64,000 nucleotides of DNA from Colletotrichum lupini. Lineage: Eukaryota; Ascomycota; Sordariomycetes; Glomerellales; Glomerellaceae. The position numbers were made by a program, and so were the translations under genes. The stretch lies in NCBI RefSeq assembly GCF_023278565.1, contig NC_064676.1, positions 5,394,001-5,458,000 on the forward strand. Direction: 5' to 3'. Positions 35,200-47,320 of the stretch are shown in pieces (the first letter of the stretch is position 1; the number at the start of each line of letters is the position of its first letter). Below the pieces are notes generated by a model that made no database searches, was not told the origin of the DNA, and saw only the letters and a program-made list of their open reading frames with translations.

Positions 35200-35780
35200 T
35201 TAATACTATAGTACGCTTTAACGGGTACGACTTTTAGCTATATATCGTAGGCCGTTATATTATTTTTAAATTCTATTAATTTAAAGCTAGTACTAGCGTC
35301 GGTTTTAATACTATTTAGCGGTCCTTAGTATATATCGATTTAGCTTTTTCGCAGGGCTACTTATACTATTTTTATTTATAAATCCTAAAGGAATTGCCCT
35401 ATTTAAAAAGATATAGCTACGTCGATTATATATAGTACTAGCCGACTATTTAAATAGAAAATATTAACAACGATTTCCTAATTAAAGTTAAGCTTATTAC
35501 GTAATTTAAACTTAAATTTATATAAGCTTTACGTATTTATTTAGTATTAGTAATATACTTTTATTAACTACTTTAGCGCCCTTATTTCGATATTATTATT
35601 ACCTAATTACTTTAAGAAGTTATATAACTTCGTAACTAATAAGTACCTAAATTTCTAATATAGTTTTCTAAGCTTATTTTCCGTTAAGTAATTAATTAAC
35701 TTCGTATCGTTAATAAGCTTTATAAATATATACCCCTATCGTCGTTCGACTATTTTAAAGTACTTATTACTAAAGATTTT
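35200..35780 (-). pseudogene. Relic of Copia integrase
   Basis: The zinc-binding part is visible as a KLRKLY-KFRYLLVTKLYNFL-like stretch, where the original FGHPSV histidine is mutated. It is followed by a core domain with VVNIFYLNSRLVLYIIDVA and TDASTSFKLIEF. The first core aspartate reads Asn and several Trp codons have become stops, the expected RIP outcome. Its position 5' of the reverse transcriptase in element orientation identifies the Copia order. Confidence 0.8.
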
Positions 35781-38700
35781 ATTCCTCGTATTATTAAATA
35801 TAATACCTAGTTAATCTATATTTTTTAAATATAAGAGAAATAGGGTATTAACGGGTAAAATATAAAAAGTTATTATTTTAAAGTACGTTTTTATTTTTAT
35901 TATACCTAGGGCAACGATTTCCTTACTTAGACTAAAACTAATCCTTATAATACTTATTATTAATATATTAAGCATTACTAGCGCGATCTTCCGTAACGCT
36001 TAGTATTACCCTTTTTTTTTAGTTAATTATTATAATACCCTAGTATTTAAGATAATCTTATAAAAATCGTTTAGGCCGTACTTTTTACTTATATAAAATA
36101 CTTATATAAGCTTAGTATTCGAAGGATTTAGGTAATATAAAAAGGACCCCTCTAGCTACCCCTAGATATACTTAGTACTATATTCTTTTTCTTTAAATAT
36201 TAAAAAAGATAGTATCTTCTTTTTAATTATTAAGAGAATAGGCTTCGGCCCTATTAGATTTACCCTTTCGACCGCCTCTATATCCGTCGTTTAAAAAACC
36301 TTCCCTTATTATCCGTAAATAAAAACTTATTTATTAAGAGCTTTTACTACCCTCTATTCGTTTAGCCTTATATATCCTCTAAAGGCTAACGGGGTAAAAA
36401 AAGAGTAGTTAATATCGTTAATTTTATTATAATTTAATTTGTTAGTATAGAGGGTAAGATCTTCTTTATTTTCTAAATTTTTTATAAGGGGTATATACTT
36501 TAAGCCGCTACTTTAGCTATTATCGCTAGGTTCTATACCCCCAGATCTTTTCTTATATATAATAAAGAATTAGTTAAATTAATAAGGGCTAGTTTTACTA
36601 TTTACTACCCTCGACTTTTTATACTATTTATATAATTTAATACGCTCTTCCTCGGAGTAGTTACTTAACTAATATCTATCCTTTTTATAAATATAATATT
36701 ACCTTTTTTATTACCCTACCCGTAAGTTAAATCTCTACTTATTTAACGAATCTAAGCCTCTTTACTAGTAATTACCGTATTTAGCCTCTTTTTTTTTCTT
36801 ATTATACGTTCGATCGACCTAATATTATTAATAAGGGCCGTCGTACGCCTAGAGGTAAGTTTAGTATAATATTTTCGCTTTAATATTAAAACTAGATCTT
36901 AGCCTCGAATAGAGCGTCTCGTAGTCTTCGGGTACCTAATATAGGGTTATTTTTACTTCTAATATACGCTAAATTATAGTATAAAAATATCCAACTTTCT
37001 ACTTATTTATCCCCTTATTTAGCTAGGTTTTTACTAGCTTATCGATTTAATTAATAAGCTTTTTAAAAATCTCTACTTACGATTTACCCTCTATTATCCT
37101 AGCTATAAATATAAAAAAAATCGCTCGTAACTTAAATAAGAGCTCTAAGTTCTTATTATAAGTCTTAAAGCGGCTTCGGATTACGTTAATTATACTAAAA
37201 AAGTCGTTTCGATCGAGATTACGTACCGCTTCGTAATAATAATTAAAGGCTTTACCTACGAGTACGATATTAATTATTAAATAGTATTAATATTCCCTAA
37301 TTCTAACTTTTTTATAGTAATTATAAAATATTATTAAGGTTTTTTATAAAACCTTATACTTCCCCCTAGAGTATAATTTCTTTTTTAAAAAGATCTTTTT
37401 AAAGTTTATAAATTACCTCGTATTTACCGCTAGATTTTTAGTCTCTATATACGATCCCTACGTCGCTACGTATTATTAATAATTTCGGGTCGTTTATTTC
37501 TTTTTTTATTAACTAATCGGCGCCGAATTTCGTATTAATAACGATAACGAGTTATAAATCAAAATAGGTAGAATTATTAATTATTATACTTCTAATATTA
37601 TATTTTACCCCAGTATATCTTTTTATAACGATAGATTCCCGTTAGTAATTATAGGGAAGAGATCTAAGTTATTTACCCTTTTTTTAAATTTATTAAAGCG
37701 ATTATACGCTCTATTAACCTATACTTAGTTTTATAATACGAATTCCTCTTCTATAATTATCGTTATTAGTATTTCGTATAGCTTTTATAATTATAATTAC
37801 GCTAGTAATACCCCTCGCTTATAGAAGAATCTATTAACTACTTTTATAATTTTTAAGCTTACGCTCGCGAACTATTTATCTAACTAGTAGCTAAGGTTAT
37901 TTACGATCTTATAAAATAGGGGTTACTCCTATAGCCCCTTTTTTTCGTAAACCTTAGTTAAATAAATTAATACTGCGTTAATTTACTTACCGTTAGGCTA
38001 ATCCGTAATTCTATATATTTACGTCCCTTAATAATCCGGGTTAATATTTACTTATTTATAAAAGATTAGGATTCTATTTAAGATCGGGTTTTGTTCTCTT
38101 TTTCCTTACCTTAACTTACTAAAAATCGTACTCTAGCTTATGCCTATATTAGTAGTTACTAGCGTATTTAATTTTAATAAGGATATATTTAATCTGCGCG
38201 CTAGTTATAATAAATCCGTGCTTTTACTACTTAATAAATTTATTAAAGTTTAGGAGATTCCTACTTCTTCTTACCGTCTTACTACTACTCTCGTTTTTAT
38301 TATTTCTAGCGATTATTACTACCCTTTTAAATCGCTAGCTATCGTACTTACTAAGATCCTCCTTTTTATTTAGTATAAAAGGGTAGGTTTTAGTAGTTTC
38401 TTTTTATAATAATAGCGGTAAACGTTTATATTATTATAAAAAGATATAATAATTAGTCTTAGGATCTTTATTAATTACTAATTTCCGCTATCCCGTATAC
38501 TTCTAGCTTCCTAAGCCTCGTACTTTTTATAATTTTTAAATAGCTTCTTTTTTTAACTTACCTCCTCTAGGGCGGTATTTTATAAAAATAATTAAAAATA
38601 AATACTAAGCGGCTCGTAAAGGAGCTATATAGGCTATTAAGAACTATATAGGCCGTTAAGTATAGTTAACGAAATTAAGCCCTCTTTTTTATAAAATCGT

Positions 38701-39771
38701 ATATTTTAAAGACTTACCGAAAATACTTACTTATTATTTATATATAATAAGGTTAAATACTTTAGAGATTTTATTTTTTATAGCCTCTCGGTACCCTATT
38801 TTATATCTTTTAAGTAGTCTTTTTTATAGCTTAATTACGGTTAAGTAATTATCGCTTACTAACGATCCCTTTTATTACTTAGTTAATTTTTTAAAATTAA
38901 TAATCTCGCGCCGGGAGCTAGTATAAAAAGAAGTTTTTAAGTAGCCCTTTAGAGGATTCTTTTCTTTTCCTCTTAGATCCTCGTTTTTTTAGCCTTTTCT
39001 TAGGTTAATAATAACTCTAGCGGGAGGTCGTAGGACTATTTTAAAATAGCTACCTTTTTCCTAAGTTAATTTCCGAGATCTATAATATTCTTAACTTAAT
39101 ACTATTAAGACCTCTAAATCCCCTCTTCCCTTATTAAACCGTCCTTTATACTATATTCCTAAGTAATACCTAGGGGGTAGTTAAGGGAGCTATAAAGAGG
39201 TTATTTAAATTACGGGCTTAAGGTCGTACTTATAAGATCTTTATAATAATAAACTTTTTTATATACTATAGATCTTTTAGCTTAATAACTCCTATAAGGT
39301 TACTTTTATTACTAAATAAGAATATTTATATTTAAAAATCCCTTTTTTTAATTACGTAGTTCTTTTTTTATATTATATTATTAAGCTCGTTTATTATATT
39401 AATTAATTAAGTAAGTAGTCGTTACGTAGGTATTTCTTTTTACTAATTTAACTAGTTAATTTTTAATCGCGGGCTGGCTATAGAAAAGTTATTTAGTAAA
39501 AAAGCTACTCGGGGTAATAGTAAAAGGCTAATTATTTAAATAGTTCTATTAATTAACGTAGTTTAACGTAATAAACGTCGACCTCTCGTAAATAATAAAG
39601 GGCTACGATTACTTAATTCTATATAATATTTAAGAATTACTTCTTTTTTTATCTACTTCCGTAAGGTTAATTAGTACGAATCTCTTATCCCGTATAGTAT
39701 TAAGAAATTATCTTTTTTATATAGTAAGATACTTTACTAATTTATAATAATAAAATTTAATTACTAATTAG

Positions 39772-39976
39772 TATTAATATCCCTATTATAGGGTAGTTAG
39801 TTCGAACCGTAATTAATAAAGAGATTAATTAAACTATATAAATATCTACGTAGTAAGTATAAAAAGGAGGTTCTAACCGTAGGTTAGGCTAGCTACGATA
39901 ATCGTAAATAGGGCCCCTAATTGGCCCCTGCGTAGTCGGCTGTATGCCGCGGTCGAATTGGACTTCTAATCCGACA
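39772..39976 (-). repeat. Right LTR of the Copia element (5' LTR in element orientation)
   Basis: It is 205 bp, exactly the length of the partner. The inner three quarters carry RIP-type changes, while the outermost 50 or so bases (from about 39925) keep GC-rich sequence such as CCCCTGCGTAGTCGGCTG. Confidence 0.9.
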
Positions 39977-41081
39977 GTGATTAATTTTGATGAAACCTTG
40001 CTCAATGGCCTTTTAAAATGTTGTTCGCTGTCTCGGATATGACTTCGCTCTGTAGACTCGACGAGATGCATGATGTGTGGTTGGGCGACTGAGACCAACT
40101 GGCACTAGTCACGTAGCACGATAACGGTGACAGGCGACTCACACGTGTAGTACCACGTTGAAGCCATCTCTTCTCACCGGAAATGGCGGTGCCTGGGCAT
40201 ATCGCCAGGCGGCAGGCTTCCTCGAGTCATTCAACGGCGATACGGCATTTAAGTAAGGTTTGCAGGGCCGTGCTGGCGGCAGCCGACCTCATCATTGTCG
40301 ATTCAAAGCGCTTCCTGTGCGTTAAGTGCTGCAAACGGATGCCAGGATCGGCATAATGTAGTGCAAGGTCGGTTAGGTGAATAGCGTTGGCGCGACTAAC
40401 TTCGTGAGTGGAAACGTGGAGTTCAAGAGTAGGTTTTTTCTGCTCGCAGATTGACCACCTACCTGCAGGCAGTCTTCGTCGCTCAATGGTCTGAGCTCGT
40501 TCAATGAGTTTGCTAGCGGATGTTTCTAGAAGGTGGCATCGCTGCTTTAGCAAGTAGTGCTTTCTGTATTTCGCCCGGTGCAGATCATGGATAAGATCAC
40601 CTTGATCGACACGGAAATAGCCGCAACCGCATGCCTACAACATCTCGATGTCTTACGCGGCTTCCTACGTACACGGACTGATACTAGTAGTTGAATGAGC
40701 ATTAACGCTGCGTCAAATCTGCTAAGAGGAGAGCATCTCGGAACCAACGTAAGGTGCAAAGGCCCGCACTCTATGCGCGTGAATCTGAGAGAGGATGCTC
40801 CGGTATGGCTCGCATATGAGCAGTCATTGAACAACACTGAGGGAGGATAGTCGCCTTGGACTCGATGAAAAGGCCGAGCATTATTAGGCCAGTATCAACT
40901 TGGATTTCAGCAGCATCGACGGAGGCGAAGTCCTATGATTCCTCAAATGGTTCATTGACCATCAGGTCTAATCTCAAGCTGCAGATGCAAAGGCAGGCAT
41001 GATGAAACCTTCCAAAATTCGGTATAGTTCCAACCAACTAATCATCTAAGTACTCCAAAGACTTGGCGCCGCCATCATCCA
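39977..41081. other. Unique sequence between the Copia element and scytalone dehydratase
   Basis: It opens with the right GTGAT target duplication (39977-39981). Base composition returns at once to about 50 percent GC. Short minus-strand open frames (40227-40553, 40547-40837) resemble nothing I know and are not supported as genes. Confidence 0.55.
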
Positions 41082-41716
41082 TCATACATCCTTCACTATC
41101 CCAGCCAAAAGCGAGTCACGACCTTCGGCAGCCACAGCCGCAAAATCATACTCGGTCAGGAGCATCTTGGGACTCAACCCCGCAAACTTCCACACGCCGT
41201 CAACCTTTTTGTACCAATGCTTATTGCTGCTATGCCCATGACCTTTGACGGCGACTTGCTTAAAAGTCTCGTCAGTGTACTTTTGATGCGGCACACGGAG
41301 CTGGTGATAGCCCACAACCTCGGTCTCCGAGATCTTTTCCCAGCGGCTGGCGCCAACGAGATGTTGCGTCTTGAGCAGGGGGTTGCCAAGCATGGGTTTG
41401 CTACTCATCATGGCTACGTAGTCTTCTGCGGGCATGGCTTCCCAGATCTTGTTGAGGAAGGGGTAATCGATCTTCAATGTGAGTGTTGTGTTAGATTGCG
41501 TGTCGTTGGAGGGAGGATCGTGAGCTTACGCGGAGGGTAGGGGCGATGCACTTGCGAAGGCGATTCCAGTCTTTTGTGTCGTAGCTGTCTGCCCACTCGT
41601 AGAGGCATGCATTCAACCCGAGGTAGTCTAGAATACTTCTTTAGTATCACATCATGAGCGATGGAAACCTCGTGAGATGATTTACCGTCGAAAGTAATGT
41701 TAGCAGAAGATGCCAT
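41082..41716 (-). CDS. SCD1: Scytalone dehydratase (DHN-melanin biosynthesis)
   Basis: It dehydrates scytalone and vermelone to 1,3,8-trihydroxynaphthalene and 1,8-DHN precursors in melanin synthesis. I infer three exons on the minus strand: 41716-41686, 41627-41530 and 41471-41082. They give 172 residues, the same length as the Magnaporthe enzyme. Segments [53 protein letters not shown] and [16 protein letters not shown] follow the family closely. Active-site residues map to Tyr26, Asp27, Tyr46, His80, His105, Ser124 or Ser125, and Asn126, so the enzyme should be active. No polyketide synthase or naphthol reductase is in view, so it is unlinked to the rest of the pathway within this window. 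Confidence 0.95.
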
Positions 41717-42613
41717 TTTATCTTGATTATAGCGTCTAATGATCGATTAAGGTAGATTTAGACTATCGCCCGATTTGTGTAATTCGCGAGGGAAGTCAAA
41801 TGAGAAGGAACAGCTCGTGCAGCGAAACTCTGCTGGAGAACCTGAACGGAAACCACCGTTAATAGAGGTATCCCTAGCCCTTAAGTAAAGGACAACAAGC
41901 TCTCTTAAGTTACCCCGGATTCTGCTTTCTCCACGATTCAATCTTAGCGGGTAGGTAAAGTAGACACTCCGCCCATAGAATTTATTGTTACTATTCCAGA
42001 GAGCGGGGGACCGTGGGTGTAACCCGTCCACTTGCCGTTCCTCCACTTCCCGGAGAACTTTAACGGACGGCTATGTAAACACGGCATTCGCACAAGGCTT
42101 TTGTATGCCAAGCCGACTCGTTCCAAATGTCGAATAGTATCCAGTATAAAAAACGCTCAGCAGCTCGGTAAAGGCCATAATGAGAAGTTCCTGAGCCTCA
42201 CTTCATGATACAACACCACTCCAAAATGTACACAACCAAGTGCAATCGGGGAATCACATCACATCACTGCGGGAAATTGAAGCTGCATCGTGAGGCATTT
42301 ACGCTATGTCTCGTTATAGTCATGCAAGAAATTCGCCAAAGGGCGGTTGGTTTTGTAAAAGAGACCCAGGATCTACCCCCTTTTCCTCGTTTCTCGATCG
42401 GCCTAGACCTGGAATGGATCCGACATCAAGTCGTGGGAAAATATCTCAACCCCAAGTACACAAAAAATGTCCAAGAATGGAAAGAAAAGAGTTTTTGGTT
42501 GTGTTCGGCCCAGCCAACGTAGCTACCGGAACAGGTGCCCTGCCTTGTTGTCGCTGCGTGATCCCGTTTGCCATTTTTCAAATTCCGTCCAATGGCGGCG
42601 TCCTTGTCGACAT
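41717..42613. other. Spacer between scytalone dehydratase promoter and CAP gene 3' end
   Basis: It contains the promoter and leader of the minus-strand dehydratase on its left and the 3' flank of the minus-strand CAP gene on its right. Short open frames are not recognisable. Confidence 0.55.
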
Positions 42614-43412
42614 TTAGTAGGGCTTCTCGCCGATGCTGTTTCTCTTGTTAGTCGCCTGTTCATATGCTTGTATTTCCATTCAAGACTCAAACTTACTAGT
42701 TGCCAGGGGGCGAGTAGCGGGCGACGACGTAGGTGCCCTGGGAGTTGGTGGCAACAGCCAGACCGACCTTGGTGGTGCTCTTCCAGACGATCTGAGTGTA
42801 GTGACCGAAGCCCATGTAGTTGGACTCGGAGATGGTCTCGCCGTTGTAGGAAGACTTCTCGGCGATCCAGGCGTTGGCGGCGTTGATGTAGGGGCTGTCG
42901 GTGTTGGACTGCATGTACAGGTTCTCGCCCTGGTCAGAGACCTGGGAGTGGGTCAGGGAGCCGACGGAGATAAGGTGGGTGGCCCACTCCTGGGCGTTGG
43001 CGGCGAGGGTGGCATCCCACTCGAGGGCCGGGACGCCGACGTCGGAGCGGGCGGCGTTGTGGGCATCGAGGGCGGCCTGCTGGTCCGAGGTGAGGCCGGA
43101 GGTGCCGCTGGAGGCAGCGGTGGTGGCGGCCGGGGCAGCGGAGGAGGTGGTGCTGACGGCCTCCTCGACGGGGGCGGCGGCGGAGGGGGTCACGACCGGG
43201 GCAGCGGAGGTGGCGGCGGGAGGGGCGGTCGCGGCGGGGAGAGTGATGGTGGAGGTGGAGGTCACCTCGGCGCCGGAGCAGTCGTCGGCGGCCTTGCTGG
43301 CCTCGACGCCGGGGTTACCCCAGCCCCAGTAGGAGCCGGACGGGGGGCCTTGGCCTCTCCAGGCGGCGGCCTGGGTGGCGAGAGCGGCAACGGCGACAGC
43401 GGAGAAACGCAT
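42614..43412 (-). CDS. Secreted CAP-superfamily protein (SCP/TAPS, PR-1/Pry-like)
   Basis: A secreted protein of the family to which yeast Pry sterol/lipid-export proteins and plant PR-1 belong. I infer two exons, 43412-42697 and 42635-42614, giving 245 residues. The signal peptide is MRFSAVAVAALATQAAA. A Ser/Thr/Ala/Pro-rich, probably O-glycosylated linker spans about residues 46-104, and a CAP domain covers about 108-245 with LDAHNAARSDVGVPALEWD, GENLY and GFGHYTQIVWKSTTKVG. The unspliced frame stops right after SPPGN. Removing a 61-nt intron (GTAAGT...CTAAC...ACAG) adds YIGEKPY, the usual end of this family. A TATATAAT box lies about 200 bases upstream. The coding strand is very GC-rich, unlike its AT-rich surroundings. 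Confidence 0.93.
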
Positions 43413-43901
43413 TTTGATGGTTTGGTTGAAAAGGGGTTTTTGGAAATCACCGGGATTCTTGGATGTTGATTTGAAGGAGTGAACGGAGGATGGAACCTGC
43501 CAAGGCGTCGATGAGTACCGCTGGGGTGTAAAAGAGTGACAGACGCAAAAGGTCGATTTTGGGTGAAGAGGAAAAGAGAAACAACAGGAAGGGAACGCGA
43601 GAGTTGGGATATTATATATTCTGCATCTTGTTTACTTAGTTAGAGTTGTTTGCCCCCGGTCCTGCTGATGTCGGGATATTTTGCCGCTGGCGGTATTCAA
43701 CTTGAGACGAGTGATGATCTCCCGTATGCAAGCCTCCACATCAGAGATATTAAACTAGAAGACGTGGTGTCTCACACTCCCGGCCCTTTGGAGAGAGCAC
43801 TTACGAATGATCGAATCTCCTTTGCATCCTGATAGGACCGGGGGATTCGGGGGGGAGCCTAGAAGTTGGAAGGGATTAGGATCTAGTGTGCTGAATCGTC
43901 C
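43413..43901. promoter_or_regulatory. Promoter and leader of the CAP gene
   Basis: On the minus strand a TATATAAT word lies near 43611-43618 and a C/T-rich leader runs toward the ATG at 43412. No other gene is seen before the hAT-type element. Confidence 0.5.
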
Positions 43902-43909
43902 CCCACACC

Positions 43910-44479
43910 CAGGGTTGGAAATTAGTCTAGTCTAGTCTAGTATGGCCTGGACTAATACTAGGCTAGTCTAGTACGGCCTGGACTAATACTATACTAGACT
44001 AGTATTAGTATACTAATTAGTATATATTAGAAAGAATTATTTACAAATTTATAAATAATAATTATTTATAAATATTAATATATATTAAAATTAAAGTATT
44101 AAATCTCCTTTTTAAAAAGCTTTAGAAGCTTAAATATTATTATTTAAATAGAATATTCTTAAAATACTAGGTTTTTTATTGAATTTTTTAAAAATATAAA
44201 AATTAAATTATAAATATTTTTAATTGAATAGTCTTACTTATATTTACTATAGAAATATTTTTTATTATATTTTTTAGAATTTTTTTAGAATTAACTATAA
44301 CTGATATTAAAATTTCTAAAAATAGTAATAAAATTACTATAAATAGTATATTCTATACTAATTAGTATACTACTAGTATACTAATACTAGTCTAGTATTT
44401 TCAAGGGTGGACTAATACTAGACTTACTAGTACTAGACTAGACTAATACTAAATACTAGTAGTATTTTTTCCAACCCTG
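43910..44479. mobile_element. Non-autonomous hAT-type DNA transposon (MITE)
   Basis: A 570-bp element starts CAGGGTTGGAAA and ends with its inverted complement TTTCCAACCCTG at 44468-44479. It is flanked on both sides by CCCACACC (43902-43909 and 44480-44487). CAGGG-type ends with an eight-base duplication are the hallmark of the hAT superfamily. Sub-terminal sequence is packed with CTAGACTA/TAGTCTAG words that could fold or bind transposase. The middle (about 44020-44330) is almost pure A and T and carries no coding frame. RIP probably deepened the AT bias. Confidence 0.9.
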
Positions 44480-45190
44480 CCCACACCAACAACATTGTCA
44501 AAAAGTCTTTCCAAGTTCCAACAGTTTCCCAAGTTTCCTCCCCCCTTCTTTTGCAGAAGCCGCGGAAGCGCGGAAGTTGGATCACACAACGGTGCCCATT
44601 GTATTGGTGGATACGCTGACATTGGAAACGACCCCAGATGAGTGGTTTAAATTCGACCGGGCAGCAACAAACTCGCCCCTGTCGACATGTCTCACACCAC
44701 CACACCAGGATCTCCAAGGATTTCTCTGGGACGTAGCCCTACCAGATTATGTCACATCAGTGGATTTAGCTGCTGCCGGTAAATGGAAGGGACCCCATGT
44801 GGGGCCGAGCGTGTGGTCCAGGCAGCGGTCCAGAACCAACTCAGCTCAGGGATGATGACCAGTTCTCGACTCTTCGACTCCCTCGGTGTCTCAATCTCTT
44901 TGTCAACATTTCACCCTTTCTCTGCAATGGACAAGTCTGAGAGTCTTCCTTACCGTGGTACTCTCTAATTATCTTCTTCACAGGCCCATTCAATTTGCTA
45001 TTTATCGGTGTCCGAGGGGAACAGAACAGAAGAAAGCGAAAGAGGAGCTATCCATAGTGTAAGGTACTGAGCATGATAAACCCTATTTGGTTGTGTTCGC
45101 CTAGGTCGGAGTACCCCACCTGTCATTTCTTTCTCTGACACTCTCTTCTCGTCTAATTAATGAAGTTGCAGCCGAACGGACATTGTTTAT
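44480..45190. other. Unique sequence between the hAT-type and Mutator-like elements
   Basis: It begins with the hAT target duplication and ends with the left TTGTTTAT duplication of the next element (45183-45190). A 92-codon + frame at 44577-44855 is not recognisable. Composition is normal. Confidence 0.55.
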
Positions 45191-46699
45191 GGGCGAGGAT
45201 ATTCTGCCAGCAGCTCCCGCTATTCTGCTACTAAGTATAACTACGGCCGCTATATAACCGCCGGTCTCGGGTATATACGTAAGCTGGGCTCTACGTAGTT
45301 AGTATTTAAATAGATTAGACTAATTAAAGGCCGTTAATTAATTTATAGTTAATTAAATTATTTTAATAAAAAGTATAATAATTAACGAATTAGCTTAATT
45401 TAACGTAATTAACGAAGTAGCTTAATTAATTACTTAATTAACTACTTAATTAATTATTAATTATGTTATATAGCCTATAGCCCGTAATTTAATAACTTCT
45501 TTTACTTTAGCCTTATACTTTACTTTAGCTTCGTACTTATTAATAAGTCTATTTATTTTATTTTTTATCGTAGGATTAATATTATAAATATAATCCTCGT
45601 TAGCTAGATCCTATAGTACGTCTAATTACGTAAAATTATTAATTAATTAAAATTATAACTTTATAAGCGTTAGTAACCGAGGAGCCCTTATAAGATTAAT
45701 TATATTATTATTAACTACGTTAATTATTTTATTAATAATAGCCCGTTAGTACTTTTATTATATCTCTATACTAGGCTTATATATATTAAAATTATATATA
45801 ATCTCGAGGCTTTATTAAGTAGAGGTGGCCCTACTTAGTACTAAAAGTATCATTAATAATAGTAGCGCTAGTACGAGTACTATTTTTATATATTTAATAA
45901 CTTCCTTATACTTAAATATAAAGGGCTCTTATTTAAAAGAGGTACTTTAATTAATAACTAGCTTTTTTAATTTACTTATTATAATTATTATAATACTTAT
46001 TATAAAGCCCTATAAATAACCCTTATTTCGGACTTATAGGAGATTAAGTAGGAGGATAAAAATATTATTATTAATAATAGGCTCTAAGCGTCGCTAGAAC
46101 TAATATAAGTAGATTTTTTTTAATAATGTTAAAGTACCGTTTTTAATATATTATTAGAGGATATAATAATAAAATAGCTTATAAATAGTTCGAATTAAGT
46201 AGTATATATACTTTTTTAATAGCTTTTTTAACAAACTTAAATTTAGCTATTTACTTAGCGTACTAAGTTCTTATAAAAGTTATTTAAAAGTATTATAATA
46301 TATATATAGACGTACTTTTTTTTTAAAATAATCTTATAGTAATACTTAATACTTTAACTTAGTAACGGGTTTAGTAAGTACTAATTATAACTACTTAACT
46401 TACTTAGAAAATAACTAATTTATTAAATACGGTTTTAAAGTCGCTTATATAATAATAAACTCGTATTTTAATACTCGTATATAAGGATTTAATAATTAAT
46501 ATAGTTAAGTAACCGAAGTACTTAATTTAGTTAACTTAGGTAAGTATAAGTTTTTTATATTATAGCTTAAGCTAAGTATTAATAATATAATTAACTATTA
46601 TTATAAAGTACTTAGTAGTTTAAAATTTAAATAATTAGTCGTAATATATAATTATTAATTAGTTACGGAGGAGATTACTTTAATCCGTAAGGAATTATT

Positions 46700-47320
46700 A
46701 AAAATAAGGGTTATATATAATTATATTAGTCTCGTTCCTTATAGCCGGGCCGAAATAATACTAAGTCCGGGCTAGTATATTAAAATTAACGTATTAATAA
46801 TAAAGTACGTATAGTATTATTTTAAATTAAGTATTATTATTAAGGATATTAAGTAGAGTAATCTTATAATTTATATACATAACTTATAAAAAAGGAATTT
46901 TATAAGCCCAGAATAATACTAATAACTAGTCAATAACCTAACTATAGTTAGCTTTTTTTTTACTAAATAAAAAGTAGCTCGCGACTTAAAAAGTATAACT
47001 ATTATTAATTACTTTATAAATATTAAATAACGGTATATTAAATTAGTTAGTTTTATATATAGAATTTATTAATAAAATATTCGGATATTATTAAAATAAG
47101 GAAATTATAGTAGTAAGTATAATAAATAAGCTTATAATATAGCCCGCGTCGTTACGTTAAGAGCGGTACTAGTACTTTGTTAAATTACGTAATTAGTTAA
47201 ATAACTACTTAATAAGGGTCCTACTACTTACTTTATTATAATAATAAGTAGCTAATATATTAAGTATATTACGGGCGATAATACTATTATAATCGCTACT
47301 TTTTAACTATAAGTTTAAAA
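46700..47320 (-). pseudogene. Relic of MULE transposase core
   Basis: Recognisable strings on the minus strand include NDAGYIISLFIILT, ILLINSTYKTN and a WAYKIPF segment, in the order expected for Mutator-like transposase. The reading frame has frequent TAA and TAG stops and the interior is extremely AT-rich, so RIP has destroyed it. Exact ends of the original gene cannot be set. Confidence 0.7.

Larger units (their letters stand above)
32553..39976 (-). mobile_element. RIP-degraded Ty1/Copia LTR retrotransposon, complete with LTRs and target duplication
   Basis: A 7,424-bp element bounded by two 205-bp LTRs and flanked by GTGAT duplications. Its interior is extremely AT-rich, with stops throughout every frame, as expected from repeat-induced point mutation. 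Orientation is minus. A purine run (minus strand of about 32763-32776) sits just inside the left LTR as a polypurine tract. A candidate primer-binding site, degraded from a TGG start, follows the right LTR after one base. Minus-strand translation across the stops shows an integrase relic, then a reverse transcriptase, then RNase H. That order is Copia, not Gypsy. The 36-39.7 kb segment should hold gag and protease but is too eroded for me to place them. Confidence 0.93.

Noticed and set aside
32553..39976. Copia element read on the plus strand
   Set aside because: Integrase, RT and RNase H relics, and the purine tract, are all on the minus strand.
43910..44479. Fragment of the neighbouring Copia or MULE element
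   Set aside because: It has its own CAGGG inverted ends and its own 8-bp duplication, neither shared with the other two elements.
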